A stretch of 64,000 bases of DNA. It comes from Deferribacter desulfuricans SSM1 (GTDB lineage: Bacteria; Chrysiogenota; Deferribacteres; Deferribacterales; Deferribacteraceae). Within the stretch, counting starts at the first letter, position 1. Each line of letters starts with the position of its first letter. Shown here piece by piece: positions 32,818 to 42,655 of the stretch. The translations under genes and the position numbers were made by a program. Location: the NCBI RefSeq assembly GCF_000010985.1, contig NC_013939.1:1827501-1891500 (forward strand). The letters run 5' to 3'. The notes under the pieces were generated by a model. The model was not told where the DNA came from, did no database searches, and was given only the letters and a program-made list of their open reading frames with translations.

Positions 32818-34845
32818 TTAAACGAGTTTTTCTCTTAACTTTTGCTCTATCAATACTAAAAAGAAAAGAGCTAAACCGGGTATATACATATAATATTTAT
32901 ATTCTGGACCAAGTGGTAAGTAATGCAATAATATTTCAGGATTAAATAGTATGAGCGCTGCTACTAACAAAAATGGAATTTCAAACCATTTATTTTTTGT
33001 AATGAGCCATCCTTGAATCACACTTGTAAAAGCGAATGCTGCAAAAACAGCCATAACAAATATCAAAATTCCCAACGGCCAGCTATACACCTGATGAAGT
33101 ATTAAATCAGGATTAAATACAAACATAAATGGTATAATCGCTGTTCTCATATCGTATAAGAAACCCTGCAAACCTGTTGGAATCGGCTCTGAGTCAGCCA
33201 GAGCAGCCGCAGCATATGATGCGAGTCCCACAGGCGGGGTATCATCAGCCAATATACCAAAATAGAAGCAGAATAAGTGAGCTGCCATAAGAGGGACAAA
33301 GAACCCATAACTTGCCCCAACCTCAACAATAATTGGTGCTGTCAATGACGCCATAACAATATATGTAGCAGTAGTAGGAAGCCCCATACCAAGAAGCAAA
33401 CTTGCAATAGCTGTAATAACAAGTAACAAGAATATATTACCCTGAGCAAGATTCTCAACTATCTCAGTAATCATACTACCGATTCCTGTATTTACAAGCC
33501 CAACAATTATTCCTGCTGAAGCAGTCGCAAGTGCAACAGATATCATATTTCTTGAGCCACCAACAAAACCTGATTTAATAATTGATATTGCACTTTTCAA
33601 CCAATGGTCATTTTCTCCTCTTTTAAATTTTACAAACTCTTGAATAAAGATAATGACAGCTAATACAATAATTGCTCTAAATGCAGCAAGTTCTGGTGAA
33701 TGTCTCAAAACAACAAGCTCATAAACCAACATACCAATAGGAATAAGATAGTGTAAACCATTTCTAAGTGTTTTCTTAAAATCTGGAAGCTGCTCTTTTG
33801 GCAAACCTTTTAGCCCTAACTTACTTGCTTCAAGATGGGTAACAAAAAAAAGGGCAAAATAAGAAACAAATGCAGGAATTGCAGCAGCCTTAACTACCTC
33901 GATATAAGGTACATTCACATACTCTGCAATAATAAATGCAGCTGCACCCATAATCGGTGGCATGAGCTGCCCATCAGTACTTGCTGCTACCTCAGTAGCT
34001 GCCGCTTTCTTAGCTGGATAACCAACACTTTTCATAAGAGGAATAGTAAACGTACCAGTAGTCACAATATTTGCAATACTTGAGCCTGATACAAGTCCTG
34101 TTAAAGCACTTGAAACAATGGCAGCTTTAGCGGGTCCACCTTTATATTTACCAAGTAATGATACAGCTAAATCAATGAAAAATTTACCTGCACCAGCTCT
34201 ATCGAGCATCGATCCTAAGAGTACAAAAAGATACACTATTGAAGCTGAAACACCTAAAGGTATACCATATATCCCTTCAGTAGATAGCGAAAGCTGATTA
34301 ACATATTTGGTTAAAGTAACACCTTTATAGGCCAAAACATCAGGCATATATGGGCCGAAAAATGCATAAAGTGAAAAGACTATGGCAATGAATGACAAAG
34401 CAGGACCAATGGATCTCCTTGTAGCCTCAAGTAAAACCACAATTAATAACAAACCAAAAATAACATCTCTAGGTAAAGGACTACCTGCTCGCATTGCAAT
34501 ACCGTTGTAATCGATCACAATATATAAAGCTGAAACAACTCCTAAGATTGCAAAGATATAGTCTATCAAAGGTATTTTATCTGTTACACTCAAAAAGCGT
34601 AAAACGCGCTTTGGTTTTTTAAAGAAAGGGATTGATAAAAATACTAAGGCCATAGCAAAAGCAAGATGAATAGCTCTCACATATGTACTGTTTAAAATTA
34701 GGAAACTCGCTAATGCCAACTGGAAGAATGCCCAACCAACTGCAATTGTATCAAAGATTAATCTTTCATGAGGCCTAAACTCTCTTAATTCCCCTGTTTC
34801 CTCTTTGAGTATCTCTTCTGCTTTTTTTATATTTTCTGAGTTCAT
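32818..34845 (-). CDS. TRAP transporter fused permease (DctQM, TAXI type)
   Basis: A 675-residue membrane protein with a cytosolic N-terminus, about four DctQ-like helices and then the DctM domain with twelve or more helices. Recognisable stretches are VSGSSIANIVTTGTFTIPLMKSVGYPAKKAAATEVAAS and LLLGMGLPTTATYIVMASL, the family's repeated glycine-rich core. Fused QM permeases of this size pair with TAXI binding proteins, and one is encoded directly upstream. Substrate is unknown (carboxylates and amino acids are typical for the class). A strong hairpin separates it from the binding-protein gene. Confidence 0.92.
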   Translation of the reverse strand: MNSENIKKAEEILKEETGELREFRPHERLIFDTIAVGWAFFQLALASFLILNSTYVRAIHLAFAMALVFLSIPFFKKPKRVLRFLSVTDKIPLIDYIFAILGVVSALYIVIDYNGIAMRAGSPLPRDVIFGLLLIVVLLEATRRSIGPALSFIAIVFSLYAFFGPYMPDVLAYKGVTLTKYVNQLSLSTEGIYGIPLGVSASIVYLFVLLGSMLDRAGAGKFFIDLAVSLLGKYKGGPAKAAIVSSALTGLVSGSSIANIVTTGTFTIPLMKSVGYPAKKAAATEVAASTDGQLMPPIMGAAAFIIAEYVNVPYIEVVKAAAIPAFVSYFALFFVTHLEASKLGLKGLPKEQLPDFKKTLRNGLHYLIPIGMLVYELVVLRHSPELAAFRAIIVLAVIIFIQEFVKFKRGENDHWLKSAISIIKSGFVGGSRNMISVALATASAGIIVGLVNTGIGSMITEIVENLAQGNIFLLLVITAIASLLLGMGLPTTATYIVMASLTAPIIVEVGASYGFFVPLMAAHLFCFYFGILADDTPPVGLASYAAAALADSEPIPTGLQGFLYDMRTAIIPFMFVFNPDLILHQVYSWPLGILIFVMAVFAAFAFTSVIQGWLITKNKWFEIPFLLVAALILFNPEILLHYLPLGPEYKYYMYIPGLALFFLVLIEQKLREKLV

Positions 34846-34876
34846 ATTACCCCCATATATGACTGATAAACATAAA

Positions 34877-34907
34877 AAATAGGAGAGGGGGGTACCCTCT
34901 CCTATTT
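34877..34907 (-). terminator. Hairpin between TAXI binding-protein and permease genes
   Basis: A 13-bp perfect stem (34877-34889 with 34895-34907) with a 5-base loop, ending in ATTT/TATGTT on the minus strand. It is in the 89-base gap after the binding-protein gene and likely causes partial termination or 3'-end protection, giving excess binding protein over permease. Confidence 0.8.
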
Positions 34908-34934
34908 ACTGATAATTTATTTGTTTATCACAAA

Positions 34935-35930
34935 TTATTGAATAAGATCTTTTCTTATGTACTTGATTAAGCCAGATTCTTTATAGTACTTCAAAGCACC
35001 TCTGTGAATAGGAGCTGTTAAACCTTGAAGCATATTCTCTTTTGTAAGTACAGTGTAAGCTGGGTGTAATTTTTTAAATTTATCAAAATTTTCAAAAACT
35101 TCTTTTGTTATTGCATAAACAATTTTTGGATCTACTTTTCTTGAAGTAATAAATGTAGCTTTTACACCAACACTTGGAACATCTTCTTTGTTAACTGCAT
35201 TTGGATAAAATTTCACAGGGATTACTGATTTTGCATAGTAAGGATATTTTGTTACAAGCTTCTCAGCACCCTCTCCTGCTATAGGAACAAGTTTAACTTT
35301 AATTCTACCTGAAGTAGCCTCTTTAATATTACCATTTGGATGGCCAACAGTGTAGAAGAAAGCATCTATTCTTTCGTCTTGCAATAATCCAGGTGCTTCA
35401 ACTGCTTTAGCGTATTCTGCTTGGATATCATTTTCAGATAAACCATAAGCAGTTAAAACGTCTTTTGAGTTTTGAAGCTGACCAGAACCTGGGTTACCAA
35501 TATTTACTCTTTTACCTTTTAAATCAGCAGGTGAATTAATACCAGCATCTGCTCTAGCAATTAAAGTGATGGATTCTGGATGGATAGAGAATACAGATCT
35601 CAAATCTTTTTGAGGACCTTTATCTTTCCACTCAGCAAGACCATGCCATGCCTGATACTGTCTGTCAGACTGCGCAATACCGAACTCTAAATCACCGCTT
35701 AAAACTGCGTTGATATTGTAAACTGAACCACCAGTTGATTCAACTGTTACCTTAAGACCATAAACTTTAGACTTCTTGTTAACTATTCTACCAATTGCAC
35801 CACCTGTAGGGTAGTAAACCCCAGTTACCCCACCTGTACCAATAGTAACGAATTTCATCCTACTAAACGCATCAGGTGAAACGGACACAACAAATAACAG
35901 AATAGCAATTAGTGATAAAAACTTCTTCAT
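34935..35930 (-). CDS. TAXI-family TRAP solute-binding protein
   Basis: A 331-residue exported protein: signal peptide MKKFLSLIAILLFVVSVSPDAFS, then the TAXI signature FVTIGTGGVTGVYYPTGGAIGRIV. Further family marks are ESTGGSVYNINAVLSGDLEFGIAQSD and GKRVNIGNPGSGQLQN. It binds substrate in the periplasm and delivers it to the fused QM permease downstream. An AGGAGG ribosome site and a good promoter precede it. Confidence 0.93.
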   Translation of the reverse strand: MKKFLSLIAILLFVVSVSPDAFSRMKFVTIGTGGVTGVYYPTGGAIGRIVNKKSKVYGLKVTVESTGGSVYNINAVLSGDLEFGIAQSDRQYQAWHGLAEWKDKGPQKDLRSVFSIHPESITLIARADAGINSPADLKGKRVNIGNPGSGQLQNSKDVLTAYGLSENDIQAEYAKAVEAPGLLQDERIDAFFYTVGHPNGNIKEATSGRIKVKLVPIAGEGAEKLVTKYPYYAKSVIPVKFYPNAVNKEDVPSVGVKATFITSRKVDPKIVYAITKEVFENFDKFKKLHPAYTVLTKENMLQGLTAPIHRGALKYYKESGLIKYIRKDLIQ

Positions 35931-35956
35931 ATTTTACCTCCTTGGAATTTTGTTTC

Positions 35957-35984
35957 AATATACATAATTATGTTTGATTGTCAA
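35957..35984 (-). promoter_or_regulatory. Promoter of the TRAP transporter operon
   Basis: On the minus strand TTGACA (35984-35979), a 16-base spacer and TATATT (35962-35957) precede the binding-protein gene by about 27 bases. Confidence 0.65.
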
Positions 35985-36121
35985 GATTATGTTCACAATA
36001 AGTAAAATGAACTTCGTTCAGTATTTCAAACAATTTTTATTTATTAAGGTTATTAAATCTATTTTTCAAACAAAATAAGTTAATCTTTACTTTTTAAAAT
36101 ATTTTGTTAGATTTTTTTAAT

Positions 36122-37930
36122 ATGAAAAAATTTGACTTTAATACAATACCAGAAAAACCAGGCGTATACATTTTTTTGGATAAAAACTCTACCCCTTTAT
36201 ACATAGGAAAAGCCAAAAATCTAAGGAATCGAGTTAAATCGTATTTTACAAACAATCTTAATTTAAAAACTGAAATAATGGTGCAAAAAGCATTTGATAT
36301 TAAATATATTATCACTAAAAACGAAGTCGAAGCATTACTTTTAGAAGCAAATCTGATAAAAAAAGAGAAACCAAAATATAATATTTTACTTAAAGATTCT
36401 AAGTCTTATCCTTATTTAGAAATTACTGCGCATGAATATCCAAAAATTAAAATAAGTAGGAAAATCTCCTCAGATTCAACATATTTAGGTCCATTTGTAA
36501 ATGTGAGTGATTTAAGAGAAATATTGAGAGAACTTTTAAAGCTTTTCCCAATAAGAACTTGCTCTGAACAGACCTTTAAAAAAGGGAAATCCTGTATTAA
36601 CTATCAAATTAAAAGGTGTACTGCACCTTGTGAAGGTTTAATAAGCAAAGAAGAATATATGTCGCTAGTAGATAATATCATAAGTGTATTTAAAGGAAAA
36701 ACTAAAAATCTATTAGAATATTTTGAAGAGAAAATGATTCTACACTCTAAAAAGTTGGAATTTGAAAAAGCTGCTGAATACAGAGATAAAATAAATGGTC
36801 TAAAAAAATTAAGTTTAAATCAGCATATAGTTTATAAAACAGACGCAAATATTGATATTCTTTATTTTAAAACAATTTATGAGCAATACTCAGGTCTCTT
36901 AATCATTTTTATCAGGAACGGTAAAATAATAGGAGTAGATAGGGAGATTTTTAATTCGCAGATTTATCAAGATGATATCCCGGGTTTCATAATACAGTTT
37001 TATACAAAAAATAAGATTTTGCCTGAAAAAATATCTATTATAATAAACAATAACTATTTTACTGACAGACTGTTAGAAGACACATTAAAAGAGTTTAAAA
37101 AAAATATTAAATTAACAAAATCTATCAAAAAAGATATTTTAGATTTTGCTGATAAAAATCTTCAAATATTTTTTGAAACAGAACTTTCAAAAAAAATTAA
37201 AAGTAAAGACTTATTTGAACATCTTGCTAAAAAATGCCATTTACCAAACGATATTAATACTATTGAGTGTATAGACATTTCTCATCTTTACGGGAAAAAT
37301 ACAGTTGGTGTTTCTATTTTTTTTGAAAACGGTTCTTTCAATAAAAATAGATACAGAAGATATAAAATAAAATCTGCCAACAATGATGATTTCTTAGCAA
37401 TTCATGAGATTTTTAGGCGAAAAGCCTTAAATATTATGAAAAATAAAGAGGAACAAGCTGATTTATATATTATAGATGGAGGAAAAGGGCAGTTACAAAG
37501 TGCCATTAGAGCATTTAAAGAACAAAATATACAGGCAAATTTCATCTCAATTGCTAAAGGAAGAAGCAAAGATGAGCCTAACAACAATCTTTCCAAAGAG
37601 GAAGTTTATATCCCAGGCAGAAAAAATCCGATTAATTTTAAAAAGGATGACCCAGTGTTGCTTTTGATTCAAAAATTAAGAGATGAAGCACATAGATTTG
37701 CTATAGAATACCAAAGAAAACTTGCCTTAAAAGACCTAACATCATCCCCACTTTTACAAATTAAAGGGGTTGGAGAAAAAACTATAAAAAAAGTTTTAAA
37801 AGAATTTCCAGATATTTATACAAATAGCAACATAACAAGCGAAGAGCTCTCTAAAAAATGTAAGATTTCAAAAAAGGTTGCAGAAGATATTGTCAATTTT
37901 TTACGAACTTTTCAAGGCAACAGCAGTTAA
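36122..37930 (+). CDS. uvrC: UvrABC excinuclease subunit C
   Basis: UvrC makes both incisions in nucleotide excision repair. The 602-residue product has the N-terminal GIY-YIG nuclease domain (PEKPGVYIFLD, PLYIGKAKNLRNRVKSYF), the ECxxA-like CINYQIKRCTAPC stretch, a UVR helix pair (KKLEFEKAAEYRDKI), the RNase H-like C-terminal nuclease domain (IECIDISHLYGKNTVG, IIDGGKGQL) and two helix-hairpin-helix motifs at the end. ATG 36122 starts MKKFDFNTIPEKPGVYIF; an in-frame TTG at 36104 is possible. No Shine-Dalgarno sequence is visible. The 3' end overlaps the convergent peptidase gene by 30 bases. Confidence 0.96.
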   Translation: MKKFDFNTIPEKPGVYIFLDKNSTPLYIGKAKNLRNRVKSYFTNNLNLKTEIMVQKAFDIKYIITKNEVEALLLEANLIKKEKPKYNILLKDSKSYPYLEITAHEYPKIKISRKISSDSTYLGPFVNVSDLREILRELLKLFPIRTCSEQTFKKGKSCINYQIKRCTAPCEGLISKEEYMSLVDNIISVFKGKTKNLLEYFEEKMILHSKKLEFEKAAEYRDKINGLKKLSLNQHIVYKTDANIDILYFKTIYEQYSGLLIIFIRNGKIIGVDREIFNSQIYQDDIPGFIIQFYTKNKILPEKISIIINNNYFTDRLLEDTLKEFKKNIKLTKSIKKDILDFADKNLQIFFETELSKKIKSKDLFEHLAKKCHLPNDINTIECIDISHLYGKNTVGVSIFFENGSFNKNRYRRYKIKSANNDDFLAIHEIFRRKALNIMKNKEEQADLYIIDGGKGQLQSAIRAFKEQNIQANFISIAKGRSKDEPNNNLSKEEVYIPGRKNPINFKKDDPVLLLIQKLRDEAHRFAIEYQRKLALKDLTSSPLLQIKGVGEKTIKKVLKEFPDIYTNSNITSEELSKKCKISKKVAEDIVNFLRTFQGNSS

Positions 37931-39019
37931 AAATATCCTTTCACTAACAGAGTCTTTTATAATAAATTCCTTATCGCTATGATCATTCCCACCTAAAGGA
38001 CCAAATCCATCCAGTACAGGGACACCACATGCTGATATAAAATTTGCATCGGATACACCATTTCTAAATTCATTTTTCAAATTTATTCCATAGTTTGAAA
38101 ACTGCTCTTTTAACTTATTAAAAAATTTCATATTATCATTCTCATCCATACATGGTCTTTCACTTGTCTTAATCATTTCAAATTTAACACCTTTAATATA
38201 GCTTTTATTAGCTATATCCAAAATCTTTTTGGCCAAATAATCTCCATCCTCTTTGCAACTATACCTGATATCAATCATAATCTCTGCATAATCTGGCACA
38301 GTATTCGCACCTATACCCCCAGCAACTTTACCCACATTGCAAGAAATCCTCTTTTTGATGTCATTTAGGTTTTCAAAATCAATTATTCTATGAGCAATAT
38401 CCAAGATTGCTGATTTTTTACCTTTTATGATAAAAGCAGCATGCCCTGCTTCCCCTTTTGAAAAGGCTTTTAAACCAATTTTACCTTTTCTACCTGTAAC
38501 AACTTCCCCATTTTCTCCTGCACCCTCAAAAACAATAGCGCAATTTGCACCTTTTGCATATTTTTCAATCAAAGTTTTAGATTTTAAAGAACCAATCTCT
38601 TCATCAGAATTTATCAAAAACTTTATATTTAAATTATTTAATTCACCAATAAAATGTAGAAATTTCAGCGCATATAAAGCTACAACTAAACCACCCTTCA
38701 TATCGTATGTGCCAGGCCCTTTTACAACGTCACCTTCAAACAAAATTTTTTGAAATTTAGAGTCTTCAGGAAAAACTGTATCCATATGCCCCATGAGTAA
38801 AATATAATCTTTCCCACTAGAGCTATTTTCCAGCAATAAACAGTTATTTTCTAAAAATTTATACGATAGAAAATTAGCTTTTTTGCTAAAAATATTTAAA
38901 CACTTTTTAATCCCTTTTTCGTTAAAACTATAACTGTTTGTCTCTACTAAGTCTGTGAGGAGTCTGAATATTTCAGACTCCTCATTTTTATAAAAATTTA
39001 TAAACTGCTGTTTAATCAT
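37901..39019 (-). CDS. M20 family zinc peptidase/deacylase
   Basis: A 372-residue M20 metallopeptidase, nearest in layout to carboxypeptidase G2/ArgE-type enzymes. Zinc ligands appear in MGHMDTV (about H78, with D80), GTYDMKGG (D106), SDEEIGS (catalytic E140, ligand E141) and GGNDHSDKEF near the C-terminus; a lid domain with IKGKKSAIL and ISCNVGKVAGGIGANTVP sits between. ATG 39019 overlaps the KamA-like stop by 8 bases after AGGAAA. As last gene of the GntR/ATP-grasp/KamA-like operon it may hydrolyse or trim the pathway product, or regenerate substrate. Confidence 0.85.
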   Translation of the reverse strand: MIKQQFINFYKNEESEIFRLLTDLVETNSYSFNEKGIKKCLNIFSKKANFLSYKFLENNCLLLENSSSGKDYILLMGHMDTVFPEDSKFQKILFEGDVVKGPGTYDMKGGLVVALYALKFLHFIGELNNLNIKFLINSDEEIGSLKSKTLIEKYAKGANCAIVFEGAGENGEVVTGRKGKIGLKAFSKGEAGHAAFIIKGKKSAILDIAHRIIDFENLNDIKKRISCNVGKVAGGIGANTVPDYAEIMIDIRYSCKEDGDYLAKKILDIANKSYIKGVKFEMIKTSERPCMDENDNMKFFNKLKEQFSNYGINLKNEFRNGVSDANFISACGVPVLDGFGPLGGNDHSDKEFIIKDSVSERIFLTAVALKSS

Positions 39020-40571
39020 AGTATTTCCTAAAAGCGAACTGTTTGTCATTTTTATATGTTTCAGGATCTGCATCTGGATATTTTACAATCTCACCACTCC
39101 ATGGCTTTCTCAAAATAATATTTCCATCCTCAGCAAACTCTACAACATTTGTTCTATGCAATGGTATTTTACCACCTGCTGTAGCAATATACCTTGGGAT
39201 GGCATCTCCTGAGATATTTCCATACATCCCTTCTATAATATCCTGCCCAACCTGCACAGGCACTCTCATATGGGCAAATTGTGGATTTCTATAACTGCAG
39301 TTAAACACGTAATATGGTCTTACATAAGCTTCCTGTATTGTTTCGCAAAGCTTCCACATTTTTACCTTTGAGTCATTTATCCCTCTTAATAGAACTGCTT
39401 GATTTAAAACTGCTGAAACTCTCTTGGAAATCTGTTTAAATACCTCTTTGGATATAGGTGTTATTTCCTGAGCTGTATTTATCTGAGTAACAACGCGCAA
39501 TGGTTTTTTATCGTTACTTTCTTCTAAAATATCTAAAAGCTCTTGATCAACCCTCTGTGGTGTTGTAACTGGTATCCTTGTCCCCAATCTTTTCATCTTT
39601 ACATGATCAATTTTATCCAGCTCTTCCAATATCCATCTAATCAAAGAGTTAGGCAATACAAATGCATCACCACCAGTTACAAGTACATCTCTGATGTTTT
39701 TATTATTTTTAATATATTCTAAAGCTTCCAAATATGCTTTTTTGTTATAAATTCTGTCTTTTTTGCCAATATGAGCAATTCTTAAGCAGTGAGTGCAATA
39801 CATCGCACACATATTTGTAGATTTGATCGTAACTACTCTTGGGTAAAACTGATCTATCAATCTTGCTGGAGAATGGTCAGCAGCTACAGGTGGAATCTCT
39901 ACACCCACATTATCTACCATCTCTCCGGTAGGTACTGATTGGAGCAATACCGGGTCATTGATATTTCCAGGCATTATCAAACTTGCATAATATGGTGTAA
40001 GTCTCATTCTATAATGCTTTGTAACTCTCAATACATCAGTTATAGCCTTTTCAGGTAAATCAATTATTTTAGAAAGCGTTTCCACATCCTCTATGGCAAA
40101 TTTTAACTGACCTGTGTAGCTGTTCCAATCTTTATCTGTCATACCAAGTGTTTCCATAATCCTTTTCTTATTTTCAACAATTTTATCCCATAATTCTATT
40201 CCACTTGGCGCTTCAATATCTTTTTTAGCAAGATATTCTTCAACCCTCTTATTTGCTTCCTCAACAATTGGAATAGCTTTTAAAACTCTACCGCCTACTG
40301 TCACACCATGCTCATCTATATTTTTATGTTTATCAGCAAGCTCTAATAACTCTTCCCTATTAAAGCCAAAAGACTCTGCGCTAATCCCATCTTTTTCATT
40401 TAACAAAAGAAGCTTTCTAAAAAGCTCTACTATTGGTGCTGTGAGTTCTTCACTTTTCGCTTTTTGATATAACTCATTAATCTCATCTCTTAAAAAGTTA
40501 TAAACCTCTTTTTTTTCACCACTAAATATTTTGTCAAACAACTCTTTTGTTAAAGCATCTCCATAATCCAT
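39012..40571 (-). CDS. KamA-family radical SAM PLP aminomutase-like enzyme, non-lysine type
   Basis: A 519-residue protein, about 100 longer than lysine 2,3-aminomutase because of an extra N-terminal domain. The radical SAM cysteines are C255, C259 and C262 (CAMYCTHC), TGGDAF follows, and the likely PLP lysine is K468 in AGGKIPL. In lysine 2,3-aminomutase the substrate side-chain amine is held by two aspartates, in QCD and VDAPGGGGK; here the same positions read NCS (S426) and IATAGGK (three residues shorter), so both are lost. Glutamate 2,3-aminomutase also changes these two positions, so the true substrate may be glutamate or another amino acid. It lies 11 bases after the ATP-grasp gene. 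Confidence 0.82.
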   Translation of the reverse strand: MDYGDALTKELFDKIFSGEKKEVYNFLRDEINELYQKAKSEELTAPIVELFRKLLLLNEKDGISAESFGFNREELLELADKHKNIDEHGVTVGGRVLKAIPIVEEANKRVEEYLAKKDIEAPSGIELWDKIVENKKRIMETLGMTDKDWNSYTGQLKFAIEDVETLSKIIDLPEKAITDVLRVTKHYRMRLTPYYASLIMPGNINDPVLLQSVPTGEMVDNVGVEIPPVAADHSPARLIDQFYPRVVTIKSTNMCAMYCTHCLRIAHIGKKDRIYNKKAYLEALEYIKNNKNIRDVLVTGGDAFVLPNSLIRWILEELDKIDHVKMKRLGTRIPVTTPQRVDQELLDILEESNDKKPLRVVTQINTAQEITPISKEVFKQISKRVSAVLNQAVLLRGINDSKVKMWKLCETIQEAYVRPYYVFNCSYRNPQFAHMRVPVQVGQDIIEGMYGNISGDAIPRYIATAGGKIPLHRTNVVEFAEDGNIILRKPWSGEIVKYPDADPETYKNDKQFAFRKYYD

Positions 40572-40582
40572 TACTCTACCTC

Positions 40583-41968
40583 CTAAAGTATAAAAATTGT
40601 ATTTTCTACTAGTTTTTTACCAAACTCTATACCCTCAAGCATCTCTTCTCTTGTCGTTGCCACTGAAACAATTCTGGCCAAAAAAGTACCTGTAGTAATA
40701 ATAAAATCGTTACCAATATGCTCCATCACCACATAGTCTTTTTTTAACTTCCCTTTTGCCACTTTTCTAAAAATTTCCCTTTCATCTTTAAATTGAGGGA
40801 TATAACCATCAGTTACCGTATTTGTTGGGACTTTAAAATTATAAGTACCCCAATGAATCTCGTTGCAATCACGTTTTTCAATAACATTTTCAGGGAATTT
40901 CTCATATAATACTGCATGTAATTCCAATTCTGGTAGGTTTGGGCTACCTTCAGGCAAACAGTTTTCAAGTGTACAACAAAACTCCAATGTTGTTCCCTGT
41001 TTTCTTGCATTTATTTCCACAAAAAATACATTTTCATCATCGTCTACAATGTAATCACAACCAAAAATACCTCTGTAACCATATTTTCCTAAAATTCTAC
41101 CTATTTTTTTTGTATAATCATAAAGTTGATCTTGAACCTTTTCTGGTAATATGGATGGGTAAGTTGAACCTGTAAACTTTGTACCATCAACTATTCTTTG
41201 ATCTGCCACTCCAGCAATGTATACATCATTTTCATTTCCCACTACCCCTAAAACAGTGGGGTCGTATTTATGAGGGATATATCTCGAAATAAGATAATTG
41301 GTATCAAACCCTTTAAATTTTTCATAAAGTTCCCTTTTTGTGTAAGAAATTATACTGTTTGCACCACCTGCACTATATTCTAAAGTCACAAAGATACCAT
41401 CAACCCATTTATCCCTTAGACTTTCCGTTTCATCTACCAGTTGAGTAAAGCTGTTGCAAATTTTATGCTCTACAACTGGGATTTCATTTTTCAAAAGAGT
41501 ATATTGAAATATTTTATTATTAAACTTTTCAACCAAAAATGGATCTGGTCCTATTAGTTTTACTTTTTCGTGCTCTATTAAAGTCAAATAAGGAGAGCTT
41601 TCAAACATATACACATAAAGCTCTTCCTGATTTTCTAATATCTTATGTATCATATTGTGCACATACTCATTGTGGGAAACAGCAGTATAAAACTCCCTTG
41701 AAGTAATTCTTGAGCTTATCTTTCTCTTGTTAGTGGATTTCTTTTGATAAGCTTCAACTATTGGATTTATTACAATTATATTTTCATAATCGTACTGCTC
41801 AAAAACATCTGGAACAATGGCAAAAAACTCCACTTCCCTTTCAGGTTTTAATTTAGAGAGAGCTTCTGCAAAGAAAGTATTTATACCATAAGATTTTAGC
41901 TCACCCACATAAACAAAATAATACTTATCTGGATTGTAGTCAAAATTAGTAAATAATATATGCTCCAT
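40583..41968 (-). CDS. ATP-grasp ligase, uncharacterised subfamily
   Basis: A 461-residue ATP-grasp enzyme. The N-terminal 130 residues are a pre-grasp-like domain with repeated aromatic residues. The ATP lid has LEYSAGGANSII (about residues 196-208), later GKYGYRGIFGCDYIVDDDENVFFVEINARKQGTT gives the Mg-binding aspartate/glutamate/asparagine set (about 312-333). ATP-grasp ligases join a carboxylate to an amine or thiol through an acyl phosphate. It lies between its GntR regulator (9 bases) and the KamA-like gene (11 bases), so ligation of an amino or beta-amino acid is likely, but neither substrate is known. Confidence 0.82.
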   Translation of the reverse strand: MEHILFTNFDYNPDKYYFVYVGELKSYGINTFFAEALSKLKPEREVEFFAIVPDVFEQYDYENIIVINPIVEAYQKKSTNKRKISSRITSREFYTAVSHNEYVHNMIHKILENQEELYVYMFESSPYLTLIEHEKVKLIGPDPFLVEKFNNKIFQYTLLKNEIPVVEHKICNSFTQLVDETESLRDKWVDGIFVTLEYSAGGANSIISYTKRELYEKFKGFDTNYLISRYIPHKYDPTVLGVVGNENDVYIAGVADQRIVDGTKFTGSTYPSILPEKVQDQLYDYTKKIGRILGKYGYRGIFGCDYIVDDDENVFFVEINARKQGTTLEFCCTLENCLPEGSPNLPELELHAVLYEKFPENVIEKRDCNEIHWGTYNFKVPTNTVTDGYIPQFKDEREIFRKVAKGKLKKDYVVMEHIGNDFIITTGTFLARIVSVATTREEMLEGIEFGKKLVENTIFIL

Positions 41969-41977
41969 ATCAACCTC

Positions 41978-42619
41978 TCATTGAGCTCTAAGAGCTATTT
42001 TTTGTCCTGTTTCCAGATAATGCTCTCTAATGACTTCTTCCACTAACTTTTTATTATCACTCTTTATCGAATTGATAATTTTAATATGCCTTTTTTTAAT
42101 TTCGTTTGGTGTATAAATGACTCCCCAATTTTGGGAAAATAAAACATGCGATCTAAAGCTTAATCTTTTAGTCTCATAAACTAACAACTCATTTTCACAT
42201 TTAGTAAATAGAAGCTCATGAAATTTATCACCAATATCAATCAATACAGAGTTATCATCAGCTTTAGCTGCCCGGTACATCTGTTTTACATAATCATCTA
42301 AAATATCCAAGTCTTCATCGCTGATTTTAAACATAGCATCAGCAACAGCATAACCTTCTAAAACTCCTCTTGTTGTATAAATATTTATTATCTCTTTTGG
42401 AGTAAGTTTTCTAAGAAATGTTCCTTTATGAGGCTTATACTCTAAAATCCTTTCAGCTATAAGTTCTCTAAAAGCTTCCCTTACTGGTGCTCTACTGATA
42501 TTTAACATAGCAGCAATACTGCTTTCTCTTATCTGGTCACCTGGGTTGAACTCTCTTTTTAGTATCATTTCAAAAATAAACTTTTTAACTTTATCTTTGT
42601 ATGTTTCCCTGTCAAACAT
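41978..42619 (-). CDS. GntR-family (FCD) regulator of the ATP-grasp/KamA-like operon
   Basis: A 213-residue regulator: N-terminal GntR winged helix (FNPGDQIRESSIAAMLNISRAPVREAFRELIAERILEYKPHKGTF) and a C-terminal FCD helical ligand domain with the usual metal/acid-binding residues (D near 81, H in KFHELLF, RHIKII and REHYLETG). FCD proteins usually respond to organic or amino acids. An AAAGGTGG ribosome site precedes ATG 42619 and a perfect palindrome lies just beyond. As first gene it probably represses its own operon. Confidence 0.88.
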   Translation of the reverse strand: MFDRETYKDKVKKFIFEMILKREFNPGDQIRESSIAAMLNISRAPVREAFRELIAERILEYKPHKGTFLRKLTPKEIINIYTTRGVLEGYAVADAMFKISDEDLDILDDYVKQMYRAAKADDNSVLIDIGDKFHELLFTKCENELLVYETKRLSFRSHVLFSQNWGVIYTPNEIKKRHIKIINSIKSDNKKLVEEVIREHYLETGQKIALRAQ

Positions 42620-42643
42620 ACAACCACCTTTCGCCGACAGTCG

Positions 42644-42655
42644 ATTGTCGACAAT
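42644..42655. promoter_or_regulatory. GntR/FCD operator palindrome
   Basis: ATTGTCGACAAT is a perfect 12-bp palindrome of the TTGTnnACAA form favoured by FCD-type GntR regulators, 25 bases before the GntR start. A second overlapping inverted repeat CGACA-N6-TGTCG covers 42635-42650. Confidence 0.65.
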
